64,000 bases of DNA from Flectonema sp. DT1601 (Eukaryota > Euglenozoa > Diplonemea > Diplonemida > Diplonemidae): contig OZ025807.1 of assembly GCA_964019425.1 (NCBI GenBank), positions 124,001 through 188,000 of the forward strand, written 5' to 3'. How positions within the stretch are numbered: the stretch's first letter is position 1; each line of letters opens with the position of its first letter. Positions 1 to 13,900 of the stretch are shown here, piece after piece. A program made the position numbers and the translations under genes. A model generated the notes under the pieces. It saw nothing but the letters and a program-made list of their open reading frames with translations, was not told where the DNA came from and did not search any database.

Positions 1-50
1 AGAAAATCTATTAAAAAAAAACTTTGATTTCGGATGTTAACTCTACATAC

Positions 51-1474
51 CGAAAGGTCTGTTCAGCAGTTGGTCTAAGCCTAATATCATGATTCAGTAA
101 TCTAGATGTAAGATGGACTAGATGAGGACAGTAATTGTTAGGTGTTTCTTTCTTTATTTGTTCTTCTAAGTCTGCTGTTCCCCAGGATTCATGATTCAAT
201 AAAACAGACTCTCCCGACGGGTGAATCAACATCGGAAAAGACGGCAACGTCAACAAACAAAACATAATAGCTCCAAGCGACCACATATCAGAGGAAGGTG
301 TTGACTCTTCTCTTGTGATGGTTTCCGGAGCAAGAAATTCATAGGTTGTTTCTTGATCAGTTTTTCCAGCCCTCCCCCAAGAATCAAAATCAATAATAAT
401 ACACCGAGTTGAATTATCAGTAAGCAGTACATTAGCTGGTTTTAAGTCTCTGTGCACGAGGTATCTTCCACTGGAACTTACAGATGAAAGTGTGTGTAAA
501 TAACGCAATGCTGAACTTATTTGACAACAGAACGAAATTATAACATCTTGGCTTACTGCAGACGGAGCATTTCTAATATACTTTTCTAAGTCTCCATCAG
601 AGTATATCGGCATCGATATGTCCAAACTGAGAGGACTTGTCGACCCCACAGAAAGATATTTTATTATGTTAACATGGCTTACGTTAACTTTAAAGTTCCA
701 CGCCCAGATCTCAGCAGTTTCCTTCTCCGATACGGTCTTAAATTTCATTCTTTTAATCACAAAAACCCTTTCATTATCAAGAGAAAATGCTCTGTAAAGC
801 GCTCCTTGGGCTCCCTCTGCTAAAGGTAGATCACTAACAATGTGATTGCCTGGTTGTAAATCTTCTTCAGTAGGGTATTCAGAAGTTGGTAGTAAACAAG
901 AAGGTGGAGCAGTTGGAGCGAAAGCACCACTCAAAGTAGAGGGAGACGGAGATGTGATACTTGAAGCGGAACTACTAATTTGACTGGACTGTTGTTGATA
1001 AACTGCTGAAGGTAACTGATGCTGCAAATTTGGTGGAGGAGAACCCAACCGAGTATGAGAATTACTATTCTGATAAGGATTTACAGCAGTTGCTGTTGGT
1101 CTATCAGAAGTAGTCGTGAATGGTTTATTTAATCTACTATTCTGAGGACTATATGGAACTGGAGCAGGCATAGCTGTCAGTGATGATGGCTGATAATTTT
1201 GGTTGTTATTTACATAAGGGTTACTCACTGCAGGCTGAATACCTACAGATCCAGCACTCGTAGGTTGCTGGTATCCAGGCATACCAGAGGAATATCCTCC
1301 ATTACCAGCAGCTGTTGTTGTTGCTGTTGTTTGTGGAGTTGCTGAGTGAGGTGAGTTCGACGGGTGTGATAATTTTCCGTAAACTTTATCTCCCAAGGTT
1401 CCTAATGTACTTTTTAATTTATGAGCTTGTTTTGTTATTTTTGAAATCCTACTACCATCATCATTCGAATTCAT
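51..1474 (-). CDS. Protein kinase with Pro/Ser/Gln-rich N-terminus (3' end outside window)
   Basis: This is a Ser/Thr-type protein kinase. I take the ATG at 1474 (MNSNDDGSR), because the open frame upstream is only homopolymer and an acceptor (ATTCTCAG) lies about 35 bases before it. About 240 residues of Ser/Pro/Gln/Thr-rich low-complexity sequence come first. A complete kinase domain follows: glycine-rich loop GAQGAL, ion-pair lysine in VIKRM, catalytic loop HRDLKPANVLL, APET in the activation segment, DMWSLG, and the final Arg in RLRPTAEQ. The Mg-binding motif is DFD instead of DFG. The exon probably ends at 51, where CG|GTATGT is a good donor, so the gene would continue past the left edge. 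Reading through instead adds about 10 residues to a stop at 11. The layout resembles GAK/AAK1/NAK kinases only loosely, and the substrate is unknown. Confidence 0.8.
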
Positions 1475-1555
1475 TTTATCAAAAAAAAGAAGGAAAAAAA
1501 AAAAAAAAGAAAACCTGATCTGAGAATAATAATAAAAAACATAAATACCATAAGA

Positions 1556-1602
1556 AACAAAAGTCGTAACAAGGTTGCTGTGAACCTGCAGCAGGATCAT
1601 TA
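1556..1602 (+). rRNA. SSU (18S) rRNA 3'-terminal fragment, probably a dead copy
   Basis: The plus strand reads AAAAGTCGTAACAAGG, then a helix-45-like segment, then GGATCATTA. This is the universally conserved 3' end of eukaryotic 18S rRNA. The helix arms read GCTG and CAGC, the form I recall from Euglenozoa, but the TAGG normally found before TGAACC is absent, so the dimethyl-A loop would not fold normally. No 5.8S sequence is recognisable downstream and no upstream SSU body is present. I read it as a displaced rDNA scrap lying antisense upstream of the kinase gene. The match is from memory of the conserved sequence. Confidence 0.8.
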
Positions 1603-1932
1603 CCAAAGTCGTATTCCGTTAGTCAGCTGGCCTTGGTTGGTTAACACTGCACATGACAATAAACTTTCAACTTACACCATGTTGTTGACTGAATTGTTTG
1701 AATAAAAAAGTAACATTATCGAACAAGGTTAATTCCTTCGTGCCGTTGGTAGCTCTACTGCTACAGATAAAGTCAAGCATTTTCAATGACCGTTTACGGA
1801 ATGTTTTAAGGATAGTTTTTATAGGTGATGAATAACATGATTTGAAACTACGTAGTGATCCAGTGCTTTCCAGTAGGAGTTTGGAGTAATCAGCCCTGCT
1901 ATTTTAACTATTTTGTTTTGTTAGAGAGCATT
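1603..1932. other. Intergenic: possible ITS1-like remainder, no gene seen
   Basis: These 330 bases lie between the SSU rRNA 3' end and the stop of the Obg gene. They could be transferred ITS1 sequence, since they follow the SSU end directly, but nothing in them is diagnostic and no 5.8S start is visible. Confidence 0.4.
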
Positions 1933-4446
1933 TTATTTATCATCCTTTGGATCATCTTTTTTCGGAAAAGCCTTCTTCAACTCTTCGATACGCTTACTAC
2001 TTTCCGTTGTTTCTCCTTCGTAGTCGTTATCTGAAGGCAAGCTTACCTGACTCCACTTATGCTTACCAGGATTTTGCACAGCGTTCAGTGGTGAAAACTC
2101 CGTCTGAATCTTCAGTAGTTGCTCTTTATTTTTTCTCTCTGGACCATCAACGTTTGCGTTGTGGGTACCCATCCAGTAGTCTTTCTGTCTCCATTTCTAT
2201 TTTTATTTGTTATTTTATTATTTTTATGCTCAAAAAAAAAAAAAAAAAAAAAAGAACAACTAACGAAAGTGTCATACCTGACGGGTGGGCGTTGGGTTCG
2301 CCATCTCTGCTTTCAGGGCTTTGTTTGCCTCAGTCGTCATGCTGTCGTTCGGATGACGAGATCCCCAGAGCTCATCTTCGTGCAATTTTTCAGGTTGGTA
2401 GGGTTCGCTATTTAATAAGTTGTATTCACCTGGAAAAGTCTTCTTTTCAGGTATGTATTTCTCGAATGTTTGTTCTTCTTCTTCATCAATATCTGCTAAT
2501 TTCGGAGTATTATCGACAACCTGAAGAGTTTCAGTTATAGGTAATTCACGAGTTGGAGGATCGTACAGAACTCCTTCTTTAACGGATTGTCTTTTAAGTT
2601 CAAACCTCTCTAAAGTTCTGGAAGCCAACTCTAATTTGTTAACATTTGGATTTACGAGTCCACTGTCACCAATCATGCTCTTGGTGTATTCAGATCTTTC
2701 TAATTCTTGATGGGCGGCACCTAATATGGAAGCGGCTTCTCCGTATGATCTTTGTTGTTCTCTTTCTTCTAGATCAAGTTGATCTAATTCGTGAACGTGA
2801 GATGGCCAGACATTTAGAAGAGGTTTTGTTCTGATATCGTCTTGTAAGTCTTCGTGACCTCCAACACCCCAGTCTTCAGGATGAGTAGTTGGAATTGAGT
2901 CGATATCGATATCATCATTAAGAACGAAGGGTTCAGAATTCACTTCTTCCATTCCTTCTAAGTAAACGATGCCGTCATCTGATGCCATGTTTGTATTATC
3001 AGCGTCTGGATTGACAGCTGCTTCTTTAGCATATTCTACACCTGCTGTTTCTCTATCTGTGAAATTCGGTCTTGATCTGATTCTTTCTTTCATAATCTCT
3101 TGAATAGCCATCGATAAATGGAAGTCTTGCATTCTCTGGATGGTTACCTGTCTGGCTTCTGCTATTCTGATCTCTTCAAAAGAACTGAGTCCGACTCTCA
3201 ACATTCTTCGTCGAATTTGGTTTTCCTTAATAACGTCTTCTCTATGCTTAATCATTAGCTTTGATAGGAATAAACTAAAATCAAGAACACCTTTCTTCGT
3301 ATGTGCAGACAACGGAAAAATTGGTAAATTGATTTCTTTTTGAAATTCTTTAAGCCGATCGAAAGTATTCTTTCCTGTGATAGGGTCAACTGCGATATCC
3401 ATTTTAGTGATCGCAACCGCCATTGCCTTCGAACCAATGACTTCGTCGTAGTAATTTAATTCATTTTGAAGCATTTCAAGCTGTTCTTTAAAGGTTCTGG
3501 TACTGGTACTTTCCATCACGTAAACAATCCCAGATACTCTAGTTGCGTGTTTTAAGAAAGAGTTATCTTGGTAATGTGAATCTTTCCTAAGTGAAGGAAG
3601 ATCGACCATTGAATATTGTGAAGTCTCATCAGGGTGAATCAAACCTACCATTGGTCTCCAAGTTGTGAATTTAAATGGGGATGGTCTTGGGGCGGACCTT
3701 GACATTGCACCCAGCAGAGTTGATTTCCCACTGTTAGAGCCTCCAATTAATGCTATGTCAGCTACTGTACGAAATTCAAAAGTGTACATTTTACTTTCTC
3801 CAGGAAATCCGATTTGTGCAATATCAGGGGCTCTGAGTGTTGAAGATTTCAGTTTTTCGTTTCCAAAACCTCCCTTACCACCTTTAGCGAGTTCAAATTT
3901 TTCACCAGGCAGGTTCAATACAACCAGTTCTCTGTTAGTGTCAGCATCGATAATAACAGTGCCAGGAGGGAGAGGCATAACGACATCCTGACCCATGTTA
4001 CCAGACATCACACCCACATCACCGTTGATACCTGAACCTGCTTGACAAACACCAATGTCTTCTAATTCGTTTTCTGGGTCATCAACAATATACCCATCAT
4101 TTATTAAGTGAGTGAGATTCTGATATGTATTAGTACACTGAACAAATACACTTCCGCCACTTCCACCTGTTCCTCCTGCAGGTCCACCAGCCGGCTGGTT
4201 CTTAAATCGATACCAAAATATTCCTCCACTACCCCCCCTGCCAGCTTTGGCGAGGAAAGTTATTTTATCCATAAAGGAAGAATTTCTAAGTTTGTAAGAA
4301 GAAGGAGACTCCGCAGTCATAACAGACATGCCTTCATCACCGGTGTGGTCTTTAACATAAGAACCTTTCTCAACTTGTCTTGCGTATTCCTTGGTTGGGT
4401 TAATCTCTAGCAGTACAGCCGCCCTTCTAAACACCCCTCTCATCAT
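1933..4446 (-). CDS. MTG2: Obg/CgtA-family GTPase (MTG2/GTPBP5-like) with long C-terminal extension
   Basis: Two exons, 2278..4446 and 1933..2184, join in phase across a 93-base GT-AG intron (donor CAG|GTATGA, acceptor GACAG) that holds a long homopolymer; the product is 806 residues. From about residue 55 the Obg fold is clear: FMDKITFLAKAGRGGSGG and glycine-rich turns such as GGPAGGTGGSGG and AKGGKGGFGNEKLKSST. The G domain follows, with G1 GGSNSGKST, G3 DLPSL, G4 TKMD and G5 SAH. The eukaryotic MTG2/GTPBP5 branch acts in mitochondrial large-subunit assembly, and the basic N-terminus (MMRGVFRRAAVLLE) fits an import signal. Two G motifs are off consensus: G3 lacks its glycine and G4 has Thr for Asn. 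About 400 acidic residues follow the G domain, roughly doubling the usual length. Family certain, organelle inferred. Confidence 0.93.
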
Positions 4447-7198
<2,752 letters not shown>

Positions 7199-8282
7199 TT
7201 ACTTTAACCTCCCTTTTGATAATATTTTTTTACCAGCTTTAGGCTTGGGGGGCCACAGCCAGTATCGGACGGCGGTGGCGAGCTGCTCTTTTTCGTCTGT
7301 TGTTGCTACGGGGTGAGTTCTGTTTAAATTATTAATTTGAGTTCCACTATCCTCATACAAAAGAAAACTAATATTAACACACCTTTGCACAGTCAAGTAC
7401 ATTTGGACAAGCCCCGCTCTCAACGAGAGCCAAGACACTTGCGGCTACGGCGCCTCCAACAAGTGCTGCTCCCATCTTTCGATATTTCTTTTGATCTGGA
7501 GTAGGGTCAGTTGGACCAACCACTTCAATGTATGCTTTGCCATACATCTTTTTATAACGATCATGAAGTACTGCTTTCATATTTGAAGTATACGTATTGT
7601 CAACATGAAGACGGAATGCCTCATCTCTTCCTTTTTGAGGAAGGAGTTCGAGACCTGGTGGACGGAGTACGAGAGATGCTTCAAAGTCTGCGACTACTTG
7701 TTGTCTCACTCTCTCAAGTCGTCGATAGATAGTCGCTTGGTAAGCTGTTATAATAGCTTCCGAACGGAGAACTACTAAAGCACCGACAACAGCCATGAAA
7801 CGATAATCGATGTGTTCGACCTCGTGAGAAAACGCGTCAACTTTTCTACCGTCGGAGAGTTGAATTTCAGCGATGGAACCCTCCTCCTCACCAGGTACTT
7901 GAGTGACTCGAGCTATCTCACCAGCAGCAACAGTACCTCCTCCCATATCCTCAAATGATATTGGGATTATCGTACGAACTAAGTCCCCGACAGTGTACGA
8001 TAATGAAACAGCCCCTCTAAGTCTGTCTGCAATAACACTTTCCCAGTTCGATTCTTTAACGTCATCAGTAGTAGAGACATGTCTTTCATTTGGTAATTCC
8101 TCTCTCGGGTATTCTTCTGGAGGAGGTGCTGTTGCGATTCGATTCCACAGAGCGCTTACTATCAGCGTCGGGTCTTCGTTTGGTGATTTCCCAACAACGA
8201 ATTCATCTTCCTCAACAGTTACACCTGCTCCAGCTCCTCCAACTCCAGGGAGCTGCGTGTGAGCCCTTTCTGGTAAGTCCAT
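7199..8282 (-). CDS. Unrecognised protein, one C-terminal membrane segment
   Basis: I do not recognise the family. The start is placed at 8282 (MDLPERAHTQLPG), because an acceptor (TTTTAATTAG) lies 12 bases upstream and would remove the in-frame ATG at 8330. The first exon gives about 300 residues: an acidic, proline-rich N-terminus, a stretch around residues 85-160 that may form a small beta domain (SYTVGDLVRTIIPIS, IAEIQLSDGRKVDAF), an alpha-helical middle rich in Arg/Gln, and a hydrophobic segment (MGAALVGGAVAASVLALV) near residue 280. A second exon probably starts at 7319. Two donors compete: AAAGGT|GTGTTA (exon end 7381) keeps the better frame, ending YWLWPPKPKAGKK; AAAG|GTGTGT (7383) matches consensus better but gives an Arg-rich tail. 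Membrane anchoring is inferred. Confidence 0.7.
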
Positions 8283-8517
8283 ATTCAAGTTTCTAATTAA
8301 AAAAAAAGAAGTTTCCTTAACTGATGACAATAAGTAGACAAATTAAACGACAAATCTGATTTTCGTTGTATCTGTTATTACTGAGAGGCCTGTAAGGAGG
8401 GAACGAGCTCTAAATATCGCGGGAGGGTAAGTTAATAATTAACAAGTCTATCTTTCTAATATAGTTTTGTTCTATTACTGAAATGAAAAAAAAAGGAAAC
8501 ACAAGTAATTAACTAAC

Positions 8518-9702
8518 TTACTGTAGCGGGCGGATCGCTCCATAAACTTCAAACCCAGAGAAAGGGAGTCTCGTTGGAGAATGAGTCTGCGGAAGTGTAA
8601 TTCGAAATGCTTTAAAGAAAAGTGACTGCGGCTGCAACTGAAAAGATACAATAACCTCATTGAAACTTTGGTGTTCAAAAGAACAATCATTCTCGTGAGA
8701 AGATAGAACGATCCAGTCAGTACCACCTTGAGGGAAACCATCAAGCTGCCAGTTCTTTGGAGCTGGAGAGTGAGTTCCTGGGTGATAACCCAATGTATAA
8801 TGCGTTGGTGACACCATCGATTCATGTACACGAATTAGAATCCACGGAGACCATTCAGCCTTCGTACTAAACAACCTCGGTCCTGGTGCTATAAAGTCCT
8901 CCGCATGCCCACACTCTATTGAACTACACTCGACAGTGACGTTTGAACTCCTTTTCAGTACATTAATAACACCTTGGTACTCATTATTAGGAGTGTATTT
9001 AGTAATGATGTCAGCCTTTAGAGTTGTTTGATCACGTGTTTTATTAATCCAATTAGTTATAAGAGAATGTGAAAGTTGTTTTCCAAGAGTACTCTGAAGA
9101 ATATTAAGGACGCAGTCAACTTGATCTTCTGCTGAAGTAAGAAGAGAGAGAGAAGCTGAGAGACCAGCATTTGCAGCTATTTTAACGCCATCAGTCACTG
9201 TGTTTGTGTCTGCAGTCACTGAAGTTGTCTTTAGAGGTTGTGTTTGAGTATCAAACGATAGTCCCATTAAATTATCTCTTCTCGAAGGTGTTGTTGCAAC
9301 AGTCGTCCTTCTTGGACTTCTCACACCTATCGGTGGGCTTCTCACAATAAACTGACCAGCTGACTGAGTACCAGGTAGCTTAACATGTCTACTTGCTGTT
9401 TGAATATTCTCACTAGTCGTGAGAAGGTCTTGTCTGATGCTCTTCCAAGAGTCTTCTCTTCGTTGTCGTTCAGCTATTAGAAACCTCTCTGTATCAATAT
9501 CCCCGTGTGTTACAATACCGTCGTGTATTTTAAACTCCGTGGGGCAGTTTGAAGCAATAAAAACATCAACATCTCCCAAGACTCGTTCAAAACCAGACCT
9601 ACTCCACCATCTAGCTAAATCGTATATGTGCATTCCAGTTCCATTATTTGGGAGAACCTCTCGTAAGGCCGTCACCGCTGCAGTCGTATCGATCGACTCC
9701 AT
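8518..9702 (-). CDS. Unknown protein with C-terminal discoidin-like (galactose-binding fold) domain
   Basis: A 394-residue single-exon reading. The C-terminal 130 residues carry the pattern of a discoidin-like beta-sandwich, as in BTB and HECT-associated proteins: TLGYHPG, NWQLDGFPQGGTDWIVLSSHEND, FFKAFRITL, LPFSGFEVYGAI. Such domains usually bind partners or sugars. The first 80 residues (HIYDLARWWSRSGFERVLG, then FKIHDGIVTHGD) may be a winged-helix-like domain; the middle is Ser/Thr-rich. The start at 9702 follows an acceptor (CTTCTAATCAG) by about 25 bases, with one out-of-frame ATG between. The stop comes directly after ACA|GTAAGT, a perfect donor, so a further exon cannot be excluded, although the domain already looks complete. 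Confidence 0.8.
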   Translation of the reverse strand: MESIDTTAAVTALREVLPNNGTGMHIYDLARWWSRSGFERVLGDVDVFIASNCPTEFKIHDGIVTHGDIDTERFLIAERQRREDSWKSIRQDLLTTSENIQTASRHVKLPGTQSAGQFIVRSPPIGVRSPRRTTVATTPSRRDNLMGLSFDTQTQPLKTTSVTADTNTVTDGVKIAANAGLSASLSLLTSAEDQVDCVLNILQSTLGKQLSHSLITNWINKTRDQTTLKADIITKYTPNNEYQGVINVLKRSSNVTVECSSIECGHAEDFIAPGPRLFSTKAEWSPWILIRVHESMVSPTHYTLGYHPGTHSPAPKNWQLDGFPQGGTDWIVLSSHENDCSFEHQSFNEVIVSFQLQPQSLFFKAFRITLPQTHSPTRLPFSGFEVYGAIRPLQ

Positions 9703-10077
9703 GTGAGTGACATGCGATAAGTCTGATTAGAAGATAAAAATAATACATGAAATTACTTTATTATAATGGTCACATCAGTAGTGACATAGCCTCTTAGTAT
9801 GTTAAGCTGTTTTTGGGTAATTAATATGACGTAAGTTACACTACTATTGTCTGAGATGATTTTCAATGCGGAATTATCACTTAGTGACCGATGGTCATTC
9901 CTCTCCTAATAAATAATAATAATAATAAAAATAAATTAAATATAAAAAAAAAAGCAATGCAATGAGAACGTTACAGGCTTTTTTTTTTGTTTAAAAACAA
10001 AAAAAAAGCGAGCTACTTGGGAATAAAACTGAAATGTGATGTTCTGAATGAAGTAATTTAAAAAAAAAAAAAAGAAA
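9703..10077. other. Intergenic spacer, no gene seen
   Basis: AT-rich spacer with short ATA repeats and A/T runs. It contains the acceptor for the 8518..9702 gene near its left end and nothing else I can name. Confidence 0.5.
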
Positions 10078-10893
10078 TTACTCACAATTGTCTTCTTCTC
10101 GTATCTCACGAGCTTCGTCTTCGTCTTCGTATTGAAGGATACGATCAACGATGTTAAGAGCGGCATCAAGGGAATCAACGCTAGTTACATCAAGTGGTTG
10201 ATAATTCACCCATGGGAATTGGTTGAGTAATCCACCGATAGATTCTGTTAACGTTGTTAATCGTTTTGGTATCATTTCAGATTTCTCTTTGTCAGCTAAT
10301 AACATTTCCCAATCACAATTAATATAAGCAGACAAACTGCTGTCTGGTGAAATTCTCTTCGTGAGATCCATTTTTGATAAAAAATTAACACTCGGAATCT
10401 CCAAAGTTAACATAGCAGAAAGACACGTCAGAGTCGACGAAATATATTTATTGACATCCGAGAGAACAACACTAGAATCCATTAAGTACACACTAGCAAC
10501 AAAATACCCCTGATTTTTTAATAATTCAACAATCCTCGGCAGCACTGGTATGTGAGTAAAAAGCTCTATCTGACCTGGGAGGTCAATAATAACATAGTCA
10601 TCAGCATAGTCTCCAAATTCATCATCTAACCAGGAACTGTTCGCTAAGAGGTGCTCAAATGCGTATATCAATCCTCCGTTTGGTCCCAGTAATTGTTCGT
10701 CTAATACTTCCTTCAATGTTATCAAGTCTCTAACATCAACCGATGCATTGTATGAGAATTGTTCACAGGCAGGATCCATATTCATTACGTGACATGTTCT
10801 ACCCAGTTGCTGACAATGGTCTTGCATAACTCTGCAGTATGTACTTTTACCAGCACCAGCTGGACCCATTACAAGTTGGCAATGCTTACCCAT
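10078..10893 (-). CDS. GPN3: GPN-loop GTPase 3
   Basis: GPN GTPases work as dimers in assembly and nuclear import of RNA polymerases, chiefly Pol II. The 271-residue product starts MGKHCQLVMGPAGAGKSTYC and shows G1 GPAGAGKST, the family-defining GPN loop (LLGPNGGL), G3 DLPGQIEL and G4 SKMDL. MDPACEQFSYNASVDVRDLI, in the switch region, is highly characteristic. The acidic tail (YEDEDEAREIREED) fits GPN3, and the length is close to the usual 280. The start at 10893 was chosen over the upstream open frame because it gives the canonical N-terminus and follows an acceptor (CCCCTTTCAG, 10921-10923) by 27 bases. A GTGAGT near the stop could be a donor, but the protein looks complete without it. Confidence 0.95.
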   Translation of the reverse strand: MGKHCQLVMGPAGAGKSTYCRVMQDHCQQLGRTCHVMNMDPACEQFSYNASVDVRDLITLKEVLDEQLLGPNGGLIYAFEHLLANSSWLDDEFGDYADDYVIIDLPGQIELFTHIPVLPRIVELLKNQGYFVASVYLMDSSVVLSDVNKYISSTLTCLSAMLTLEIPSVNFLSKMDLTKRISPDSSLSAYINCDWEMLLADKEKSEMIPKRLTTLTESIGGLLNQFPWVNYQPLDVTSVDSLDAALNIVDRILQYEDEDEAREIREEDNCE

Positions 10894-10923
10894 GTTTTTT
10901 TTTTTTTTTTTTTTGTATTTCTG

Positions 10924-13900
10924 AAAGGGGAAATTTATTTTATAATTTATCAATAACTATTTTACTCCATTCATGCTGAAAAAGAAAGGGAAGGAAAGAG
11001 AGGAAGAATTGATAATGGCTTGGGTTCTTTTTTTTAAAAATATTGTTTTTTTTTTTTTTTTTATTGCGTTAAATTTATCAGCCAAGGAACAAACTCAACC
11101 AGACAATGAGTAGAGCAGTAGTCTTGACGACGAACTATTGAAAAAAGGAAACAATAAACCTCATTTTGTTCTTTTTTGTTTTTGTTTTTCTTCTTAAAGT
11201 GCTAGCTAGAAAACGAAAATTGTTAGCCAAGGGGTCTGGGGTAACTCCCACCAGTGGATGACCCAATCGCGAAGATTGTATTTTTTTTTTAGATTTGGGT
11301 CGACTATTAACCTGTATAGTTGTACCGAACAACTACAGTGACAAGAGGTCCGGAGATAAACAGACTTGTCTTCGGAAACCTTGGCACCGAAGCAAAAAAA
11401 AAAAAAAAAACACAAGAAAAAGTGTCTCTGGACAAAACATCGCAGAAAAGATTATTTTTTCACTCATTGGATATCACAACTCACCCTGCCATCAGATAAC
11501 TACCACAAATAAACATTTTTTTTTTTTTTTTTCCTAATTTTTTTTTTCCCCCTTTTTTTTCCTTCCATAATATTAAATTGAGAGAATCTGATCTCAGAGA
11601 GGAAAAAAAAAAAAAAAAAAAAAAAAAAATTATGTTTAAGGGAAGCCAGCCTGATTAATAAATGTCTTGTTCCCAAAAGTAACGACGTAGTAAAGTAATA
11701 TTAATTTTTTCGAATGTTTTTTTTTCTTTCCTTTTTTTCTTTTCAAAGGTTGCTAGTAATTAAACCGAGAGAGCAATAAAGAGCTAGAGGGGGGAAAACA
11801 CAAACAATTTAAACCACAAATGCATCTTTTTGAAGCAGCAGATACCTGACGAGCATATGCAACAATGCTATGAGATTCTGGGGGGGTGAAAAAGAAAAAA
11901 AAAAGAAGAATAAAAAAAAGGAAAAAAAAAAACTGAGAGAACGGTGAGAGAAAAAAAAAAAGAAAAAAAAAAAACAATTTACGGTAAAATCACCCGCATG
12001 CCTTATTTATTTTATTTTTTTTTCCCCCCACCAATTTTCCTACCATAGTATTTTCATCTCTCGATTTCCAAGTTCCCAAATGCAAGAAGCAAAATACTGC
12101 ATTGCAGTTGCACGTGTGTTGCCAACGTGTTTGCTACACCGCAGCCTAGTTATTGAAAAAAAAAAAAAAGAATAAAAAAAAAGAAAAAGAAAAAAAAAAA
12201 AAAAAAGAAAATGAACGAAAGAATAAAGAAAAGTCTTTTTTTCTTCTATTTTTTTTTTTTTTTTTTTTTCTCCCTCCCCCCCTTTGTTCACTCTTTTTTT
12301 TTCCTATCGTTTCCCTATTTTCTGTTCGGAAAAGCAAGGACAGTTCACTAATAGAAGATTATGTTTCTTTTTGGCTGGAAGTTGCCGAAATCAACAAGTG
12401 TCTTTTATTTTTTATCATTCGTAGAAAGAGCTTTATTATTTTACGACAAAATAAGGTCGTGTGAAAGAAGAAACACGCGCCAGATCACTTTTTTTTTAAT
12501 ATTATTAGAGGCTACGAGTCAACAAGAGTGTATAGAGCAATGGTAGCAATAGGGAAGATTGAATAACAAAACTTTTTTTTTCGGTAGTTACCGATGATCG
12601 TTTGCAGTATTCACACAATTCGATCAAAAACATTGAGTAAGTCTTGTAAGTTTGTTAGTCATCAATCCTATTTTTTTTTTGTTTTTCAAAAATACATTCG
12701 ATAAACATCTTTGCTCGGCAAAAAAAAGAAAAGGGATGTGAGAAACCAACTATATATATTTGACTTGTCGATCTGTTTTTTTCTTTTTTGCATTTTATTA
12801 ACTCGTCAAAATAACAATAAAAAAAGGGTGGCATGGTTCGGTGATGCTTCCATAACTCAACAGAATTTATTGTAAAATAAAACAACGAATTGAAGTTAAA
12901 ACGTATTTAAGCTTCGGGCTCGTAATTATACAGCGTCCGTCTTGGTGAAAATATAGAAAAATTACACCTGACAGAGGAAAACAATAACTTTCCAGGAAAC
13001 TTACATACGTTAATTTAATAACAATAAGTAGCTAATTGTGTTTCTAAGGTTTGCTTTTATTTTTTCTGGATTCCAAAAATGTCGATTGAAAACATTTTTT
13101 TTTTTTTTTTTTCATTTTTCAAAATATTTAAAAAAATAAAATTGCACACACACACCCTATTCAACAGTTTTACAAACAACTGTCGAAACAAAGAGAAAAA
13201 TAATAACAATTTTGACAGAGAGGAATAACCAAGAGGCACAGAAAGAGCGCCTCTTGGCTTTGAAATAGAGAAATAGAAATCAGTAAATTTTTCAATGGGC
13301 ACGTCGAGAGTTACCCAAAAGAAATATGGAAAATGCTGCCATTGCTGGACAACTTCCATATTAACGTAAGAATACCAAAAGGAATGTCAGTGCGTTTGTT
13401 ATGAAAACTTGACTACGTTTATTTTAAACACAGACCCCTAACGTTTATGTATTATTGGTGAGTAAAGCTGTCCAAATCATCGCAACCGATAAGAGTACTT
13501 AACTTCTAAACAGTAGCGCGTAGTGGAACTCCAAACGCGGTTCGCCAGTTTGTTATTTTCACCAATATAAACAGCGAAGTCGTAGAACCAAGTCTCACCT
13601 AAGCTAAGACGTAACTTTTTTTAAATTTACACACATGGAGAAATTCGTAAAGTTTTGAGTAAAAAAAAAAAAAAAAAAAATTAAAAAAAATGTAAAATAA
13701 ATTTTGAGAGGAGCGGAAAAATTAATACTAATGCAATTCCATTTTTTGATAATGGATGAATTCAGTGTATAAGGGGTTTTTTTCTTCTTTTTTTTCTATT
13801 TTTTTTTTCTTGTTTTTAGAACAATTTTCTATATAATGTGTTTCGTTTTATTGAAAAAAAAAAAAAAAAAATATGTTATTTTTTGATTTTTTTTTTTTTT

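Noticed and set aside
11753-12546. Several Lys/Phe-rich frames in the spacer as genes
   Set aside because: They are translations of A and T runs without complexity, starts or acceptors.
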